64,000 nt of DNA from Orientallactaga sibirica (taxonomy: Eukaryota > Chordata > Mammalia > Rodentia > Dipodidae). Location of the stretch: contig JAEOAD010000032.1 in NCBI GenBank assembly GCA_036365145.1, positions 2,037,501 to 2,101,500 of the forward strand. Direction: 5' to 3'. Position numbers and translations under genes: made by a program. The notes below the pieces were generated by a model. That model worked only from the letters and a program-made list of their open reading frames with translations. It did not search any database and was not told the origin of the DNA. Of this stretch, positions 55,039 through 64,000 are shown one piece after another (position 1 is the stretch's first letter; each line of letters begins with the position of its first letter).

Positions 55039-55434
55039 TTAAATGCTCTGGACCCTCTTCAGACCTTGTGAATCAGAAACTCCCAGAGTGAAGCCAAGCT
55101 TTTCCACAGGTGTTCTCAATATGCCTGGAGTTCCCCAAACAGTAGGATCAAGGATTAGACATCATTTACCAACAACTTACTCTCAGTTTAATGCCTGGGT
55201 AGTGGAGATGTTGGCCTGGTTTTAAATAACATAATAGTCAATGGTAACGTTGTGTGATCTTGTCCCCGGAAGACTAATGAACATCTTTTCAACCCAGATA
55301 AGACAGCCCCAGAACAATGAAACAATTCCACTCAAGTGTGTGTAGCTTGGTGAACCAGTGAGCTTAACAGGACGACTTCTAGGGGCGTGAGAACCTTACT
55401 AGGGGCTCTTCCACCACGGAAAATGTCTTTTTCA

Positions 55435-55688
55435 GGATGGAGAGATGGCTTAGTGGTTAAGGCGCTCGCCTGTGAAGCTTAAGGACTCGTGTTCAACTCT
55501 CTAGGTTCCGCGTAAGACAGACACACAATGTGACACAAGCACTCGAGGCTGCACATGTGCACAAGATGGCACACGTATCTGGAATTCAATTACGGTAGCT
55601 GGAGGCTGTGGCACACCAATTCTCTCTCTCACTGTCACACATACACACTCTCTCTCTCTCTGATAAAAAAATGAAAAGAAAAGAAAAA
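55435..55688 (+). mobile_element. Dip-type SINE, long type C
   Basis: ggatggagagatggcttagt, gtgttcaactctctaggttc (B-box area), then gtgacacaagcactcgaggc with tgcacatgtgcacaagatgg (extra module), ggtagctggaggctgtggca and CT/CA tail. TSD aaatgtctttttc (55422-55434) and gaagtgtcttttcc (about 55689-55702), imperfect. Confidence 0.93.
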
Positions 55689-55704
55689 GGAAGTGTCTTT
55701 TCCT

Positions 55705-56810
55705 TTCCTACCAACCATTAACTACCTATAAATCATCAGTTAGGGGCGGGGCCTTATGAGCGTCTCCCACCTACACCATGGAGTGTTAATTTCCAGTCTC
55801 TTGCAGGTCGTACAAAAGTCATCAAAGCTGCAGAGTTCAAGAGGGCAACAGACATGTCAAGGCCAAAGGCAGGCGTCCAAGACGACCAGCTTGCCATCAT
55901 TCTGTTGAGTCTGACTACCAAAGAACTATCTGTTGCAAATGTGGACTAAGCAGAGTGGAAGAAATGAACAGGCAACCTTGGGTTAGATGGCTTTGCATGG
56001 CTCACTGGATGCCCTCTCTTTGTCTTCTAGAAAAGTTTCAATGTCAATGCATTTTTGGTTGTTTTTCACTGATGGGACTAGAATAGTGAGACAAACACGG
56101 AGCTGGAAAGGAGGAGCCATCAAAAAGGGATGTTGTTTCCATGCAGGCTGCATCTTTCAACTCCTAGGCAATTTCCTCCTTTTACAGGTTAAAATGAAAC
56201 TGCATAATTAAGGAAGAAGAGAATTTCTAGAAAGATTGGATCAAAGAGTGACTAGCACCAGAGGAAAACCGAAGAAGGGATTACTGAACTTGTAAATTTA
56301 TTCATTGAATTTTCTTAGGGAAACTAGTATCTGAAAAATGTGAGAGGAAGAAAAAAAATTGCAGGATTTCAAGGAAGAATAGCAGCACCTAAAGACAAGG
56401 GTTTGAGAAGTTAGGCAAGGAAGGGGAAGTGAAGGATGAAGGTGAGGACAGGGCAAAATAGGAGAAATCTGTATCTGGCTGTCATTGGTATGACCTTGAG
56501 AGAATTTGCATACAGTATGACCTGTGGGAATGGCATTAATCTTTTTCCGTAGACAGTATTTTTTTGTTACAGAATTGCAACTTACCCCTCCTTACCATCC
56601 CCCCAAAAGAAGGATTGAAATAATTCCCTTCTCTAACTTTACATTTTCCTGGGCAGGAAAAAAACAGAGTCCAATAAAGAGCAGTTTTTGAGTCATCAGT
56701 ACAGTGGTTGTGAGAGAAAAGGCCGTGTGCATTGTGAAATCAAACCAACTCAAGGTGGCGACATGATTTTACATTTTTGTGATGAGATGAGGACCTATAT
56801 TTTCATAATA
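55705..56810. other. Unassigned sequence
   Basis: No recognised repeat; a 74-codon frame (55987-56211) lacks a domain. Confidence 0.4.
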
Positions 56811-56812
56811 TC

Positions 56813-56991
56813 AAATTTATTTATTTATTTGCAAAGCGGGGGGGAATGGGCACACAAGGCCTCTGGTCACTACAAATAAATTCCAGATGCATGAGTCACT
56901 TTGTGCATCTGGCTTTAAGTGTATAGTGGGGAACTGAACCCAGGTCATTTAGCTAAGCAAGCACCTTAACTTCTAAGACATCCCTCCAGCA
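56813..56991 (-). mobile_element. Dip-type SINE, type B, minus strand
   Basis: ATTT tail, GCGGGGGGGA in place of the usual GA tract, caaggcctctggtcactaca, ggggaactgaacccaggtca and agacatccctccagcac. The usual GA-rich tract is almost gone. Confidence 0.88.
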
Positions 56992-57167
56992 CTGTTTTAA
57001 TAACACTATCAGTAACAAGAAAGGAAGGTTGGACAAAGATAGGCTCTAAAGAGAAAAAATACTGCAATATCTGAATTAGGGATATTTCAGAAGGGAAAGA
57101 ATTACAGACTAGAGTACTACCAGGTTAAATGGACTGTGAAAATTATAGAGCATAGAGTTTACTAAGG

Positions 57168-57565
57168 AAAAAAAAAAAAAAAAAAAAAACTGCTCTTACT
57201 GCTCACCTGACAACCAGCTCCAGGGTAATGGTGGCAGACATGGTGATCAAAGAAAACATATCAAAGCAAAAATCCAGAGGGTACAAAAAACTGAACACTA
57301 AATCAGACCACCAACAGGCCAGCCACAGCTAGTGAGTATTGTAGATGGGGGAGGGAAAGATTGTAGGAGCCTCAGAGTGGTTGGGATCACCCTGAGGCAC
57401 AGTCCCCTTTGGGACTCCCATTGGGACTGACTGAGAACTTCATGATCCCATAGTAAAACCCACAATCCCACAGTGGAAATCCCCAGGAAAATGGAAATGG
57501 GAGAGAGGGCATATAATCTGTTAAAGAGCATATAATCTGTTAAAAACTAAATTAAAAAAAAATTG
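57168..57565 (+). mobile_element. LINE-1-type 3'UTR end
   Basis: After an A tract: ctgctcttactgctcacctg, gacatggtgatcaaagaaaa, gggaaagattgtaggagcct, gtccccttggg-type phrase (cagtcccctttgggactccc) and an A-rich end. A 17-bp direct repeat gcatataatctgttaaa occurs at about 57509-57525 and 57528-57544. The block order resembles rodent LINE-1 3'UTRs, of a subfamily different from those at 12-14, 36-37 and 43-45 kb. Confidence 0.6.
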
Positions 57566-57629
57566 ATACCTTGTAAGGAGAAATCAGGAAAGTTTTAGAC
57601 CAACTGTATTGGCATTTATTGTAACCAAT

Positions 57630-57780
57630 ATCTTGGGCAAGATATTTGGCCATGTGAAATGTTAACATTTAGGCAGTTGTGAATCCTAAGTTTCTTCATC
57701 AAAAAGAAAAAGGGGAATGATCATAGGACTGTTGGGAAATGCCATCATTCCTGTAAGCAGTGCTATGAAGACTGCAGACC
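57630..57780 (+). mobile_element. Possible MIR relic
   Basis: cctaagtttcttcatcaaaa, aaaaggggaatgatcatagg and cattcctgtaagcagtgcta follow forward MIR order ('cttagtttcctcatctgtaaaatggggataataatag .. gtaaagcactta'). Confidence 0.5.
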
Positions 57781-57902
57781 CTTTCCTGTGGGCAATGAGC
57801 ATAGCTTCAACCCCACCTTCAGTGTCCATTCTGTGAGTCAGGAGAAGAAAGGAATAAGAAGGATTTTCCAAATTTGGTTCTAAGAAGAAAAGTCCTTGTA
57901 CA

Positions 57903-57904
57903 CT

Positions 57905-57956
<52 letters not shown>
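57903..57956. repeat. (CA)n microsatellite
   Basis: About 24 CA units. The frames on both strands here read as Thr-His or Cys-Val repeats and are spurious. Confidence 0.97.
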
Positions 57957-57959
<3 letters not shown>

Positions 57960-58540
57960 CATGTGACAGTATCGCCTATCACAGTGCACCTTTTCTGCAA
58001 AATTCCCACTTTATAAGTAAAACACTTTTTCTCTTTTCTCACAGCATATGGCCAATCCACTATTTAATTTTCAGAAGAATTTTCAAGACACAGGTGCGCC
58101 CTCATTTAGTGATATCTCAGAATACCTCTTTGTGCAGGAAAACCTGCTGTCAGTCCTGACTGTAGTGAGAGAAGTCACCTTCTGTCCAGAGAGAATGCAA
58201 ATCAGTCACGCATGGCCTCCTGCACAGCTCTGAGCAAGAGGCTTCCATTCAGACACGGATTTAATGGCCCCATCCAATGGAATTAAACTAACAAGTCAGT
58301 AGGGAGGATTAAAACGCTGGGTAAACTGTGGTTTATTTCTGAATTGACAAGCAGTCATTCCATATGTGGGTTTTCTTAGCTGCGTAGGATGTGTCTACAG
58401 AGGCTCAGAAAGCAGCATCTTCCAGAAAAGAGAGAGCGTTCAAGAGCCTGTGTCGATATGGGGTTTATGTGAAGGGATATCTGTTCCCTGCAGACCTTAG
58501 AGGTCTGTCTCAAGCAGGGCTCTCGCTTATGTTTATGTGT

Positions 58541-58548
58541 GTGTGAGA

Positions 58549-58593
<45 letters not shown>
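58541..58593. repeat. (GT)n microsatellite
   Basis: About 21 GT units after a short interrupted start. Confidence 0.97.
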
Positions 58594-58595
<2 letters not shown>

Positions 58596-58599
58596 TTGT

Positions 58600-59935
58600 G
58601 CTGTTTCTAGCCGCGAGGGTTGCAAAGCTTTGGCCTAGTCTGATTCATGGCTTCTGAAAACTTTCATGCTACAATCTTGCTCCTGGGTTGGACTTAAGCA
58701 AAGCACAGGCTTTGTAGAAAGCAGGGTACACTTTGCATGTGTGTTTATGTGTCTGCTATATGCTGGACAGTTGACAGAAGCAACAGGCCACTGAAAACAA
58801 TAATGAATGATCCCAGAAATGAGCTCTCAGTGGGCTTTAAGAAAATGCAACCTGTTTGTTAAACCATGGAAGATGCTCAGAATCTGAGCCCTCCCTAAAG
58901 CAGAGCTCTTCCCCTGGGCCCCTTATAAGGATTCACTAGGGAAACAAGAAAAATACCATGGAAGTCTGAACTAGTCACACTTTACATGTTGCAGCCTCAC
59001 ATAACCCAAAGAGCTGCAAGTGTCCCCCTGCCCCTGATAAGCTCAGCACCACCTATCCTCATCCTCCAACACTCTGTCTCACCCATCAGAACTGATGGTG
59101 GCCATTATGACAATTATTGGCTCATAAGCCTCGTTCCCCTAACCATCTGTTTGTGTTCTCTGCAATTCTGGAAAAGAGCCCATATCCTCAGGACCATTTC
59201 ACCCCATCAGCGGAGACTTCTCCTCATTGCCTTTAGTATTCACTGACGTGCTGCTCTGATGTCTTCTAGACTGATAATCCCCCTGGAACTCAGAAAACAA
59301 CATCTACACACATCTTCTTTGAATGCACCTTTCCCTTGTTAGAGCAGAAAATCAAAAAATATGGGAAATGCAGCCCTGCCAAATGATGGACAGTCTTGTG
59401 GATTTTTCTGATATGCCACCTTCAGTTAGACTTGGAGTTCAGTTAGGGACACTACCTGTTCCTTATTGTCACTTTCAAACAGTCTTCTTGTCAATTCCCC
59501 ATAGCCTCGAGTTTTCCATCACTGAACACTTCTTGTTTGGGTCACCCAGGCTTCCTTCCAATAGCCTTTCTCACTCATTAATGGTATTGTTCCGAAGGGA
59601 TGGGTTTATAAGGAAGGCCCGTGCATTTGGGGGACTATTGCTTTGCTTGTAGAGGGTTACAATCACCCAAATGGTCTCTCAGTTTGTTAACCATATTTCT
59701 CCCTATGGCTATGAATACATGTTGTCTTAATTAATCAGTCCCCACACCTCCAGTTTCATCAGCTACTCCACCATCTGTAAAATCGCCATTTCAAACTGTC
59801 CAGTTTAGTGGTTCTCTTGTGACTTCCAAGTTGTCCTTCTGTAATGTCCTCACTGAGAGTAGGGTTTTGGGGACATTCAGCATTCTGTGTCACTTTAAAA
59901 TTGTGCACCATCTCCCTTAAGCTCGCACTCTCATT
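58600..59935. other. SINE-free unassigned sequence
   Basis: 1.3 kb without a recognised repeat. A 109-codon plus frame (59323-59652) and 86-codon frame (58986-59246) are open, with no recognisable domain. Confidence 0.4.
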
Positions 59936-59937
59936 CT

Positions 59938-60103
59938 TTTTTTTTTTTTTTTTTTTTTTTGTTTTGCAAGGTAGGGTCTCACTCTGGTCCAGGCTGACCT
60001 GGAATTAACTATGTAGTCTCAGGGTGGCCTCGAACTCTCAGCGATCCTCCTACCTCTGCCTCCCTAGTGCTGGGATTAAAGGCGTGTGCCACCACGCCCG
60101 GCT
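59938..60103 (-). mobile_element. B1 SINE, minus strand, well preserved
   Basis: T tract, gcaaggtagggtctcactct, ggctgacctggaattaacta, agggtggcctcgaactctca, tgctgggattaaaggcgtgt and the CpG-retaining head ccaccacgcccggct. TSD ctctcattctt at 59928-59938 and 60102-60112. The retained CpGs suggest a young copy. Confidence 0.96.
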
Positions 60104-60104
60104 C

Positions 60105-60615
60105 TCATTCTTAACTGTTTATATCCGTTGGCTTTCATCATACTACCTGCATGAATTTCCTTCAATGTCACAGCACCTCTCTCTCTTCCTCATCGTCCTT
60201 ATTCTCACTTGTTCTCAAGCAGATCTTGGTCACCTGCTTGCGTGCACCATAACATGGTAGGGAGGATACTGAGTAACTCTTATGACTGGTGTTTGTTTAA
60301 CTACATAACCACGGTCCTCAAGTGAACTAACTTGCAGCAGCCCGAGTATTTTGATTATTAATTAATCAAGTGATTCTCAATTGTAAATTTGCCATGCATT
60401 TTATTCTCCCACCCCCATGACTTCAGTACCACTCAATATAACCAATCCTCAGCTGCTGATGTTGCTGAGAGAACTTCCCGCCCACCCCACTCCCCATCCC
60501 ATTCACTTGACTTCTATGACAGAAAGCTGCATTCCCTCTTGATCCCATGAAAGGCTCTCCCACTTGCCCACATTCTCTAGAGGATCCTTTTCACTAAGGC
60601 TTTTGTTTTGTAATT
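60105..60615. other. Unassigned sequence
   Basis: No recognised repeat or gene. Confidence 0.4.
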
Positions 60616-60617
60616 CC

Positions 60618-60818
60618 TTTTAAAAATATTTTATTTACTTATTTGAGAGAGAGAGACAGAGAAAAAGGCAGAGAGAGAGAGAGTCAGAGATCAGGTACAC
60701 CATGGCCTACAGCCACTGAAAATGAACTGCAGACGCATATGCCACCTTGTGCATCTGGCTGATGTGGGTCCTGGGGAACCAAACCTGGGTCCTTAGACTT
60801 CACAGGCAAGGATCTTAT
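60618..60818 (-). mobile_element. Dip-type SINE lacking its head, minus strand
   Basis: ATTT tail, GA tract, catggcctacagccactgaa, ggggaaccaaacctgggtcc and cacaggcaaggatctta; the ctaagccatctctccagccc head is absent, so it is truncated at its 5' end. Confidence 0.88.
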
Positions 60819-60884
60819 GTATGTATACATGCTTATATGTGTGAAAGCTCCTTGACTCTCAAAAGCCTTCAGACGGCAAATACA

Positions 60885-60955
60885 ATACATCCTTTGTTAT
60901 AGGATTCATTCTATCAGTTCTGTTCCTCTAGAGAACCCTGATTAATACAGCTAGA
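60885..60955. mobile_element. Short end of an old interspersed repeat
   Basis: cagttctgttcctctagaga followed by accctgattaatacag is a phrase found at the edge of widespread mammalian repeats. I cannot name the family. Confidence 0.35.
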
Positions 60956-61024
60956 AATGGAGGGAATCCGAACACAACGTTGACACTATTTTACTTTTTA
61001 CATGTGAATTACCAACATATTCAA

Positions 61025-61200
61025 ATTTAGTGGTTAAGAAATTTGCATGCAAAACCAAAGGACCCCAGTTCAATTCTCCAGGACCCACGTAAGCCATATG
61101 CACAAGGGGTTCACGCATCTTGAGTTCGTGGCTGGATGCCCTGGCATTCCCATTCTCTCTCTCTCTCTCTCTGCCTCTTTCTCTCAAATAAATAAAATAA
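61025..61200 (+). mobile_element. Dip-type SINE, type B, 5'-truncated
   Basis: Starts inside the A box (tagtggttaagaaatttgca), then cagttcaattctccaggacc, gagttcgtggctggatgccc, CT tract and AAAT/TA tail grading into GATA repeats. Confidence 0.9.
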
Positions 61201-61219
61201 TATATATATATACATATAC

Positions 61220-61259
<40 letters not shown>

Positions 61260-61260
61260 G
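61200..61260. repeat. (TA)n then (GATA)n microsatellite
   Basis: TATATA, ACATATACA, then about 11 GATA units (61217-61259), grown from the Dip tail. Confidence 0.96.
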
Positions 61261-61297
61261 TTTAATGACATCATCATTTGTAAAAAGACTACTAGAG

Positions 61298-61510
61298 GGC
61301 TGGAGAGATGGTTTACCAGTTAAGGCACTTGTCTGTGAAGCCTAAGAATTCATGTTTGAATCTCCAGGTCCCACACAGCCAGGCACACAATGACACAGCA
61401 TACAGTGTTGCACATGTGCACAAGGGGGTGCACATGTCTGGAATTCTTTTGCAGCAGGCTAAAGGTCCTGATGTGCCCATTTTCTCTCTCAAAATAAAAA
61501 ATAATAAAAA
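61298..61510 (+). mobile_element. Dip-type SINE, long type C
   Basis: gggctggagagatggtttac, gtttgaatctccaggtccca, tgttgcacatgtgcacaagg (extra module), tttgcagcaggctaaaggtc and an A-rich tail. Confidence 0.93.
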
Positions 61511-61514
61511 GAAT

Positions 61515-62530
61515 TTTTAATTATTTATTCAGGGAAAACTTATTTGCCATTGGTATTTGATTTCTGGATTTTATTGTTCTTTAAATTCCTGATTTACACA
61601 GGCGGGCTGCATGTCTTCTCTTAGGGGATTGAAGGTTAAATTATATGCCTTGCTAATTATGGGAGAAGTGTCTAGAATTTCAGGTAAAGAGCAAAGCCTA
61701 GAAAACAGGGGTAAGTGTGTATGTGTGTGCATGACTGTGTGTGTATGTATTATAAGAGGAAAAGATTACAGGTTATACTGGAGTAGTCAGACAAAAATGC
61801 TCTGCTATGTGGTATTTTGAACATTTTTACTATATCAGTTCAGCAAAATTAACACTTATAAATGCTGGGAGCATAACTGAGAGAGAACCATTAGCTAAAG
61901 GCTATAATCTTAGCACACTGGAGAAAAATGATTTGGAGGATAAAAATGTTCAGCACAGAAGTTGAAATAAAAGGTTTTGAAATGCCCCAAATCTCATTTA
62001 GTATGTGGACGTGTGGATTGAGAGGGTGGAATCCCTACCAAGTGGGTCGTGTCCTGCTCACAAGCCTATGCCACTGGGCCGTCAGGATGCTCCATCTTTT
62101 GTCCCCATACTTTCTCTCATATCTGTTTAGCAGTAGTTTTCTTTTCTTTTCCAACATCCTGTCACTGATTTACACCCACCTCGCTCTCATCATGGCTGTT
62201 TCAAACATTTCTCAGGTTCTTTGATGAATGTTGAGATGCATCTTTCTAGAAAATGTCTTGTGCACAAGATGAACTTTGCTTCAGTGTCATTTGTGGGGAA
62301 AAAGGGGAGGTCAACAAATTTTATTTACCCTCTGGCCCTCTGTATACATTTATAAAATTTACATTAATATTAAAAAACCCTTCTCTGTTGTGTTCTTGAA
62401 AGGGCAAAGCAGACACACACACACATAAAGTCCACTCTCCCAGCAGTCAGGAGATGCCCCACTGCTCTGCCATTTTCTGTAGAATACCCCCAGCCCATGA
62501 CTTGTGACTCAACACATGTTGAAAACAAGT
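61515..62530. other. Unassigned sequence
   Basis: No recognised repeat except a short TG-rich patch near 61714-61747. A 98-codon frame (61928-62224) has no recognisable domain. Confidence 0.4.
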
Positions 62531-62534
62531 GCTG

Positions 62535-62835
62535 CTAAATGAACAGTTACCTTCTTTTTGCTGGGGCAAAACACCTGACCAAAAGCAGTGGTACAAGGGA
62601 AGTTATTTTGGCTCCCAGTCTCAAGCTCCATGTTATCAGAGTACCAGCATGGCATGAGCAGAGGCTGGACATGACTCCAGACATAACAGATGGAAAACAG
62701 CACCAGGAGAGTGAACCAAAATCTGGCAATGGGGAGCTGGCTATAACACCCCTAAACCTGTCCCTAGAAAACATAGCACCTCCAGCAATGGTACACCTCC
62801 CAAATTCTCACCAGTTGTAGATAAACATTCAGGAT
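62535..62835 (+). mobile_element. Unclassified old rodent interspersed repeat
   Basis: ttaccttctttttgctgggg, caaaacacctgaccaaaagc, atggcatgagcagaggctgg, aggagagtgaaccaaaatct, cctgtccctag and attctcaccagttgtag form a familiar rodent repeat-like order. I cannot assign it. Overlapping frames of 93 and 75 codons are probably read-through. Confidence 0.35.
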
Positions 62836-62839
62836 ATCT

Positions 62840-64000
62840 GATTCAAACCACCTCAGGGGGTCACAGAGATTCCTAGCAGCTGACTGACCGAGCATTGCCC
62901 AATACATTGTTTGGGGAAGAGTAGAGCTACGGTTGGATATAGCAATGACTAAGTCTGCCTTGACCCAAATAGAGTTAGAGAAGTCAGAATATAGAAACAA
63001 GATGACACTTGAGGAAACATGCACATTTGTACAGGTGGGTAAACAATCACATATTCTTCAGGAACCAAAGGAAAAAAAAATGGTGTCCTTTAATGGATGC
63101 TATCTTTGATGCTTTGGGTGGAAGTCAGTTCTTTTAGACCACACTAAAGCCAAGCTTTGGGATTGTCTCACCAGATTGGCTTATTGGCTGATTATTGCCT
63201 AGGACACAATTGGTTTTATTTCCTGCTACTTATTTTCTAAAGTTCCTTTCTCCCACTTTTATAGTAACTCTGAGTTATACAAGATGTGTTTTATTGCATT
63301 TTCATAAATATACACATCTATAGATATCACTGTACCTTTTCTTTTAATAGTCCATTCAAACAAAACCACTATTTGATGACTGTTGGATAACAGTTGATCA
63401 GCAACTCAGTCATCTGCGTGGCCTGTGGCCAGAGGTGTCCTGTGTCCTCAGCACTTCAGAGGCGATTTCTTTGCCATCTACTATCTTCCTGATGCTTCTT
63501 GGAGGAACAGAAAAGACCAACAGTCTCTGCCACAAGTCACTGCTCCACTTGCCACACACTCTGCTTCCTCGTCTCCCCAGGAAGAGACCTAAGCTCCTCA
63601 CATATTCTCACCGCAGGTGTCATGGTTCACGAGCTAAATGCCAAAGCTCTTGGCTGGCTATTCATCGTCTCCACACAAGCATCGTTGCCATGTTATTTCC
63701 TAACATCTAATTTAAGATATGACTATATTGTTTACTTGGCACTTCCTGAACAGATTAAAAAAAATTAATGTCACTGGCTTCAACTCAATCCAGTGGCTGT
63801 GTTGCTTCTAGAAATGCCTTCTGATGCTAAAAGAAAATTTATACCTTGAACTGCCTCTGCTTCTGTCTGCTCTGCATTCATGTCTGCTCAGTCTTGTCCC
63901 AGTAAATGTTATCTAAGTGATACTTGTTTAAGTGCTATATATCCCATCAAATCAAGAACACTGGACTGGGTACAAATTCAAAACTCAGTGGTTCTGCTTA
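62840..64000. other. Unassigned sequence to window end
   Basis: No recognised repeat. The 63-codon minus frame 63410-63601 and 91-codon plus frame 63435-63710 are open without a convincing match; see rejected items. Confidence 0.4.

Noticed and set aside
63410..63601. Minus-strand frame with IVDGKEIASEVLR, reminiscent of the start of folate dehydrogenase/cyclohydrolase (FolD/MTHFD) proteins
   Set aside because: The resemblance covers about 8 residues only, and the sequence that should follow it has no further family motif. Chance is the simplest explanation.

Overview
This is a window of mammalian nuclear DNA, and it looks rodent. I found no protein-coding gene, no rRNA or tRNA gene, no CpG island and no CRISPR. 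The six-frame reading frames are short, and those I could interpret lie in repeats. Nothing in the window looks prokaryotic or viral in organisation. The best reading is intergenic or deep intronic, AT-rich, CpG-poor sequence built from layers of retroposons.

Organism. The dominant feature is a tRNA-derived SINE of about 200-280 bp. It starts GGGCTGGAGAGATGGCTTAG, carries Pol III A and B boxes, and ends in a CT-rich tract followed by (AAAT)n. I count about 45 full or partial copies on both strands, plus B1 (7SL-derived) and B4-like (ID+B1) elements. This combination fits a rodent of the jerboa/jumping-mouse group (Dipodoidea), whose lineage-specific SINE is called Dip. The rodent assignment is strong. 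The family-level assignment rests on recalled knowledge, and I use 'Dip-type' as a working label. At least three subtypes are visible. Type A has a GGTTCCAATCTCC B box, GTGACGCAAGGG and GCAGCAGCTGAGAGGCTGCTGG. Type B has a GGTTCGATTCC B box and a GTTTGCAGTGGCTGGAGGCC core. Type C is longer, with an extra CACATGTGCACAAG module.

Layout. 0-4.5 kb: AT/GT microsatellite, two Dip copies, a unique stretch with an L2 relic, B1 pieces. 4.5-11.3 kb: mostly minus-strand Dip insertions with clear target-site duplications (TSDs), B4 and B1 relics, and (CA)n/(GT)n. 12.4-14.7 kb: two LINE-1-like 3'UTR fragments, two G-runs, and two successive Dip insertions. 15-15.8 kb: a pyrimidine-rich segment that might be a solo LTR. 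17-23.2 kb: many Dips, one B1, and a tiny 5' U6 snRNA insertion. 23.2-26.9 kb: largely unassigned. 26.9-28.4 kb: an ancient antisense LINE-1 broken by a nested LINE end and a Dip. 30-34.4 kb: B4 elements, two of them split by Dips. 36.2-37.5 kb: the best-preserved LINE-1-like 3'UTR. 38.0-38.6 kb: a Dip inserted into an opposite-strand Dip. 38.6-41.7 kb: the longest SINE-free block, ending in a 4-copy 40-bp minisatellite. 43.0-44.8 kb: a LINE-1 ORF2 C-terminal relic plus 3'UTR. 44.8-64 kb: Dips, MIR relics, another LINE-1-type 3' end, B1, and CA/GT/GATA microsatellites between unassigned stretches.

There is no gene team to describe. The interest lies in the retroposition record: duplicated Pol III B boxes inside several Dip copies, a tailless U6 5' fragment with its own TSD, Dip pairs sharing one TSD, multi-level nesting that orders the families in time, and a long SINE-free block that could hold regulatory DNA. 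I did not find a convincing new biological system. All family names come from memory of repeat families and were not checked by a search.
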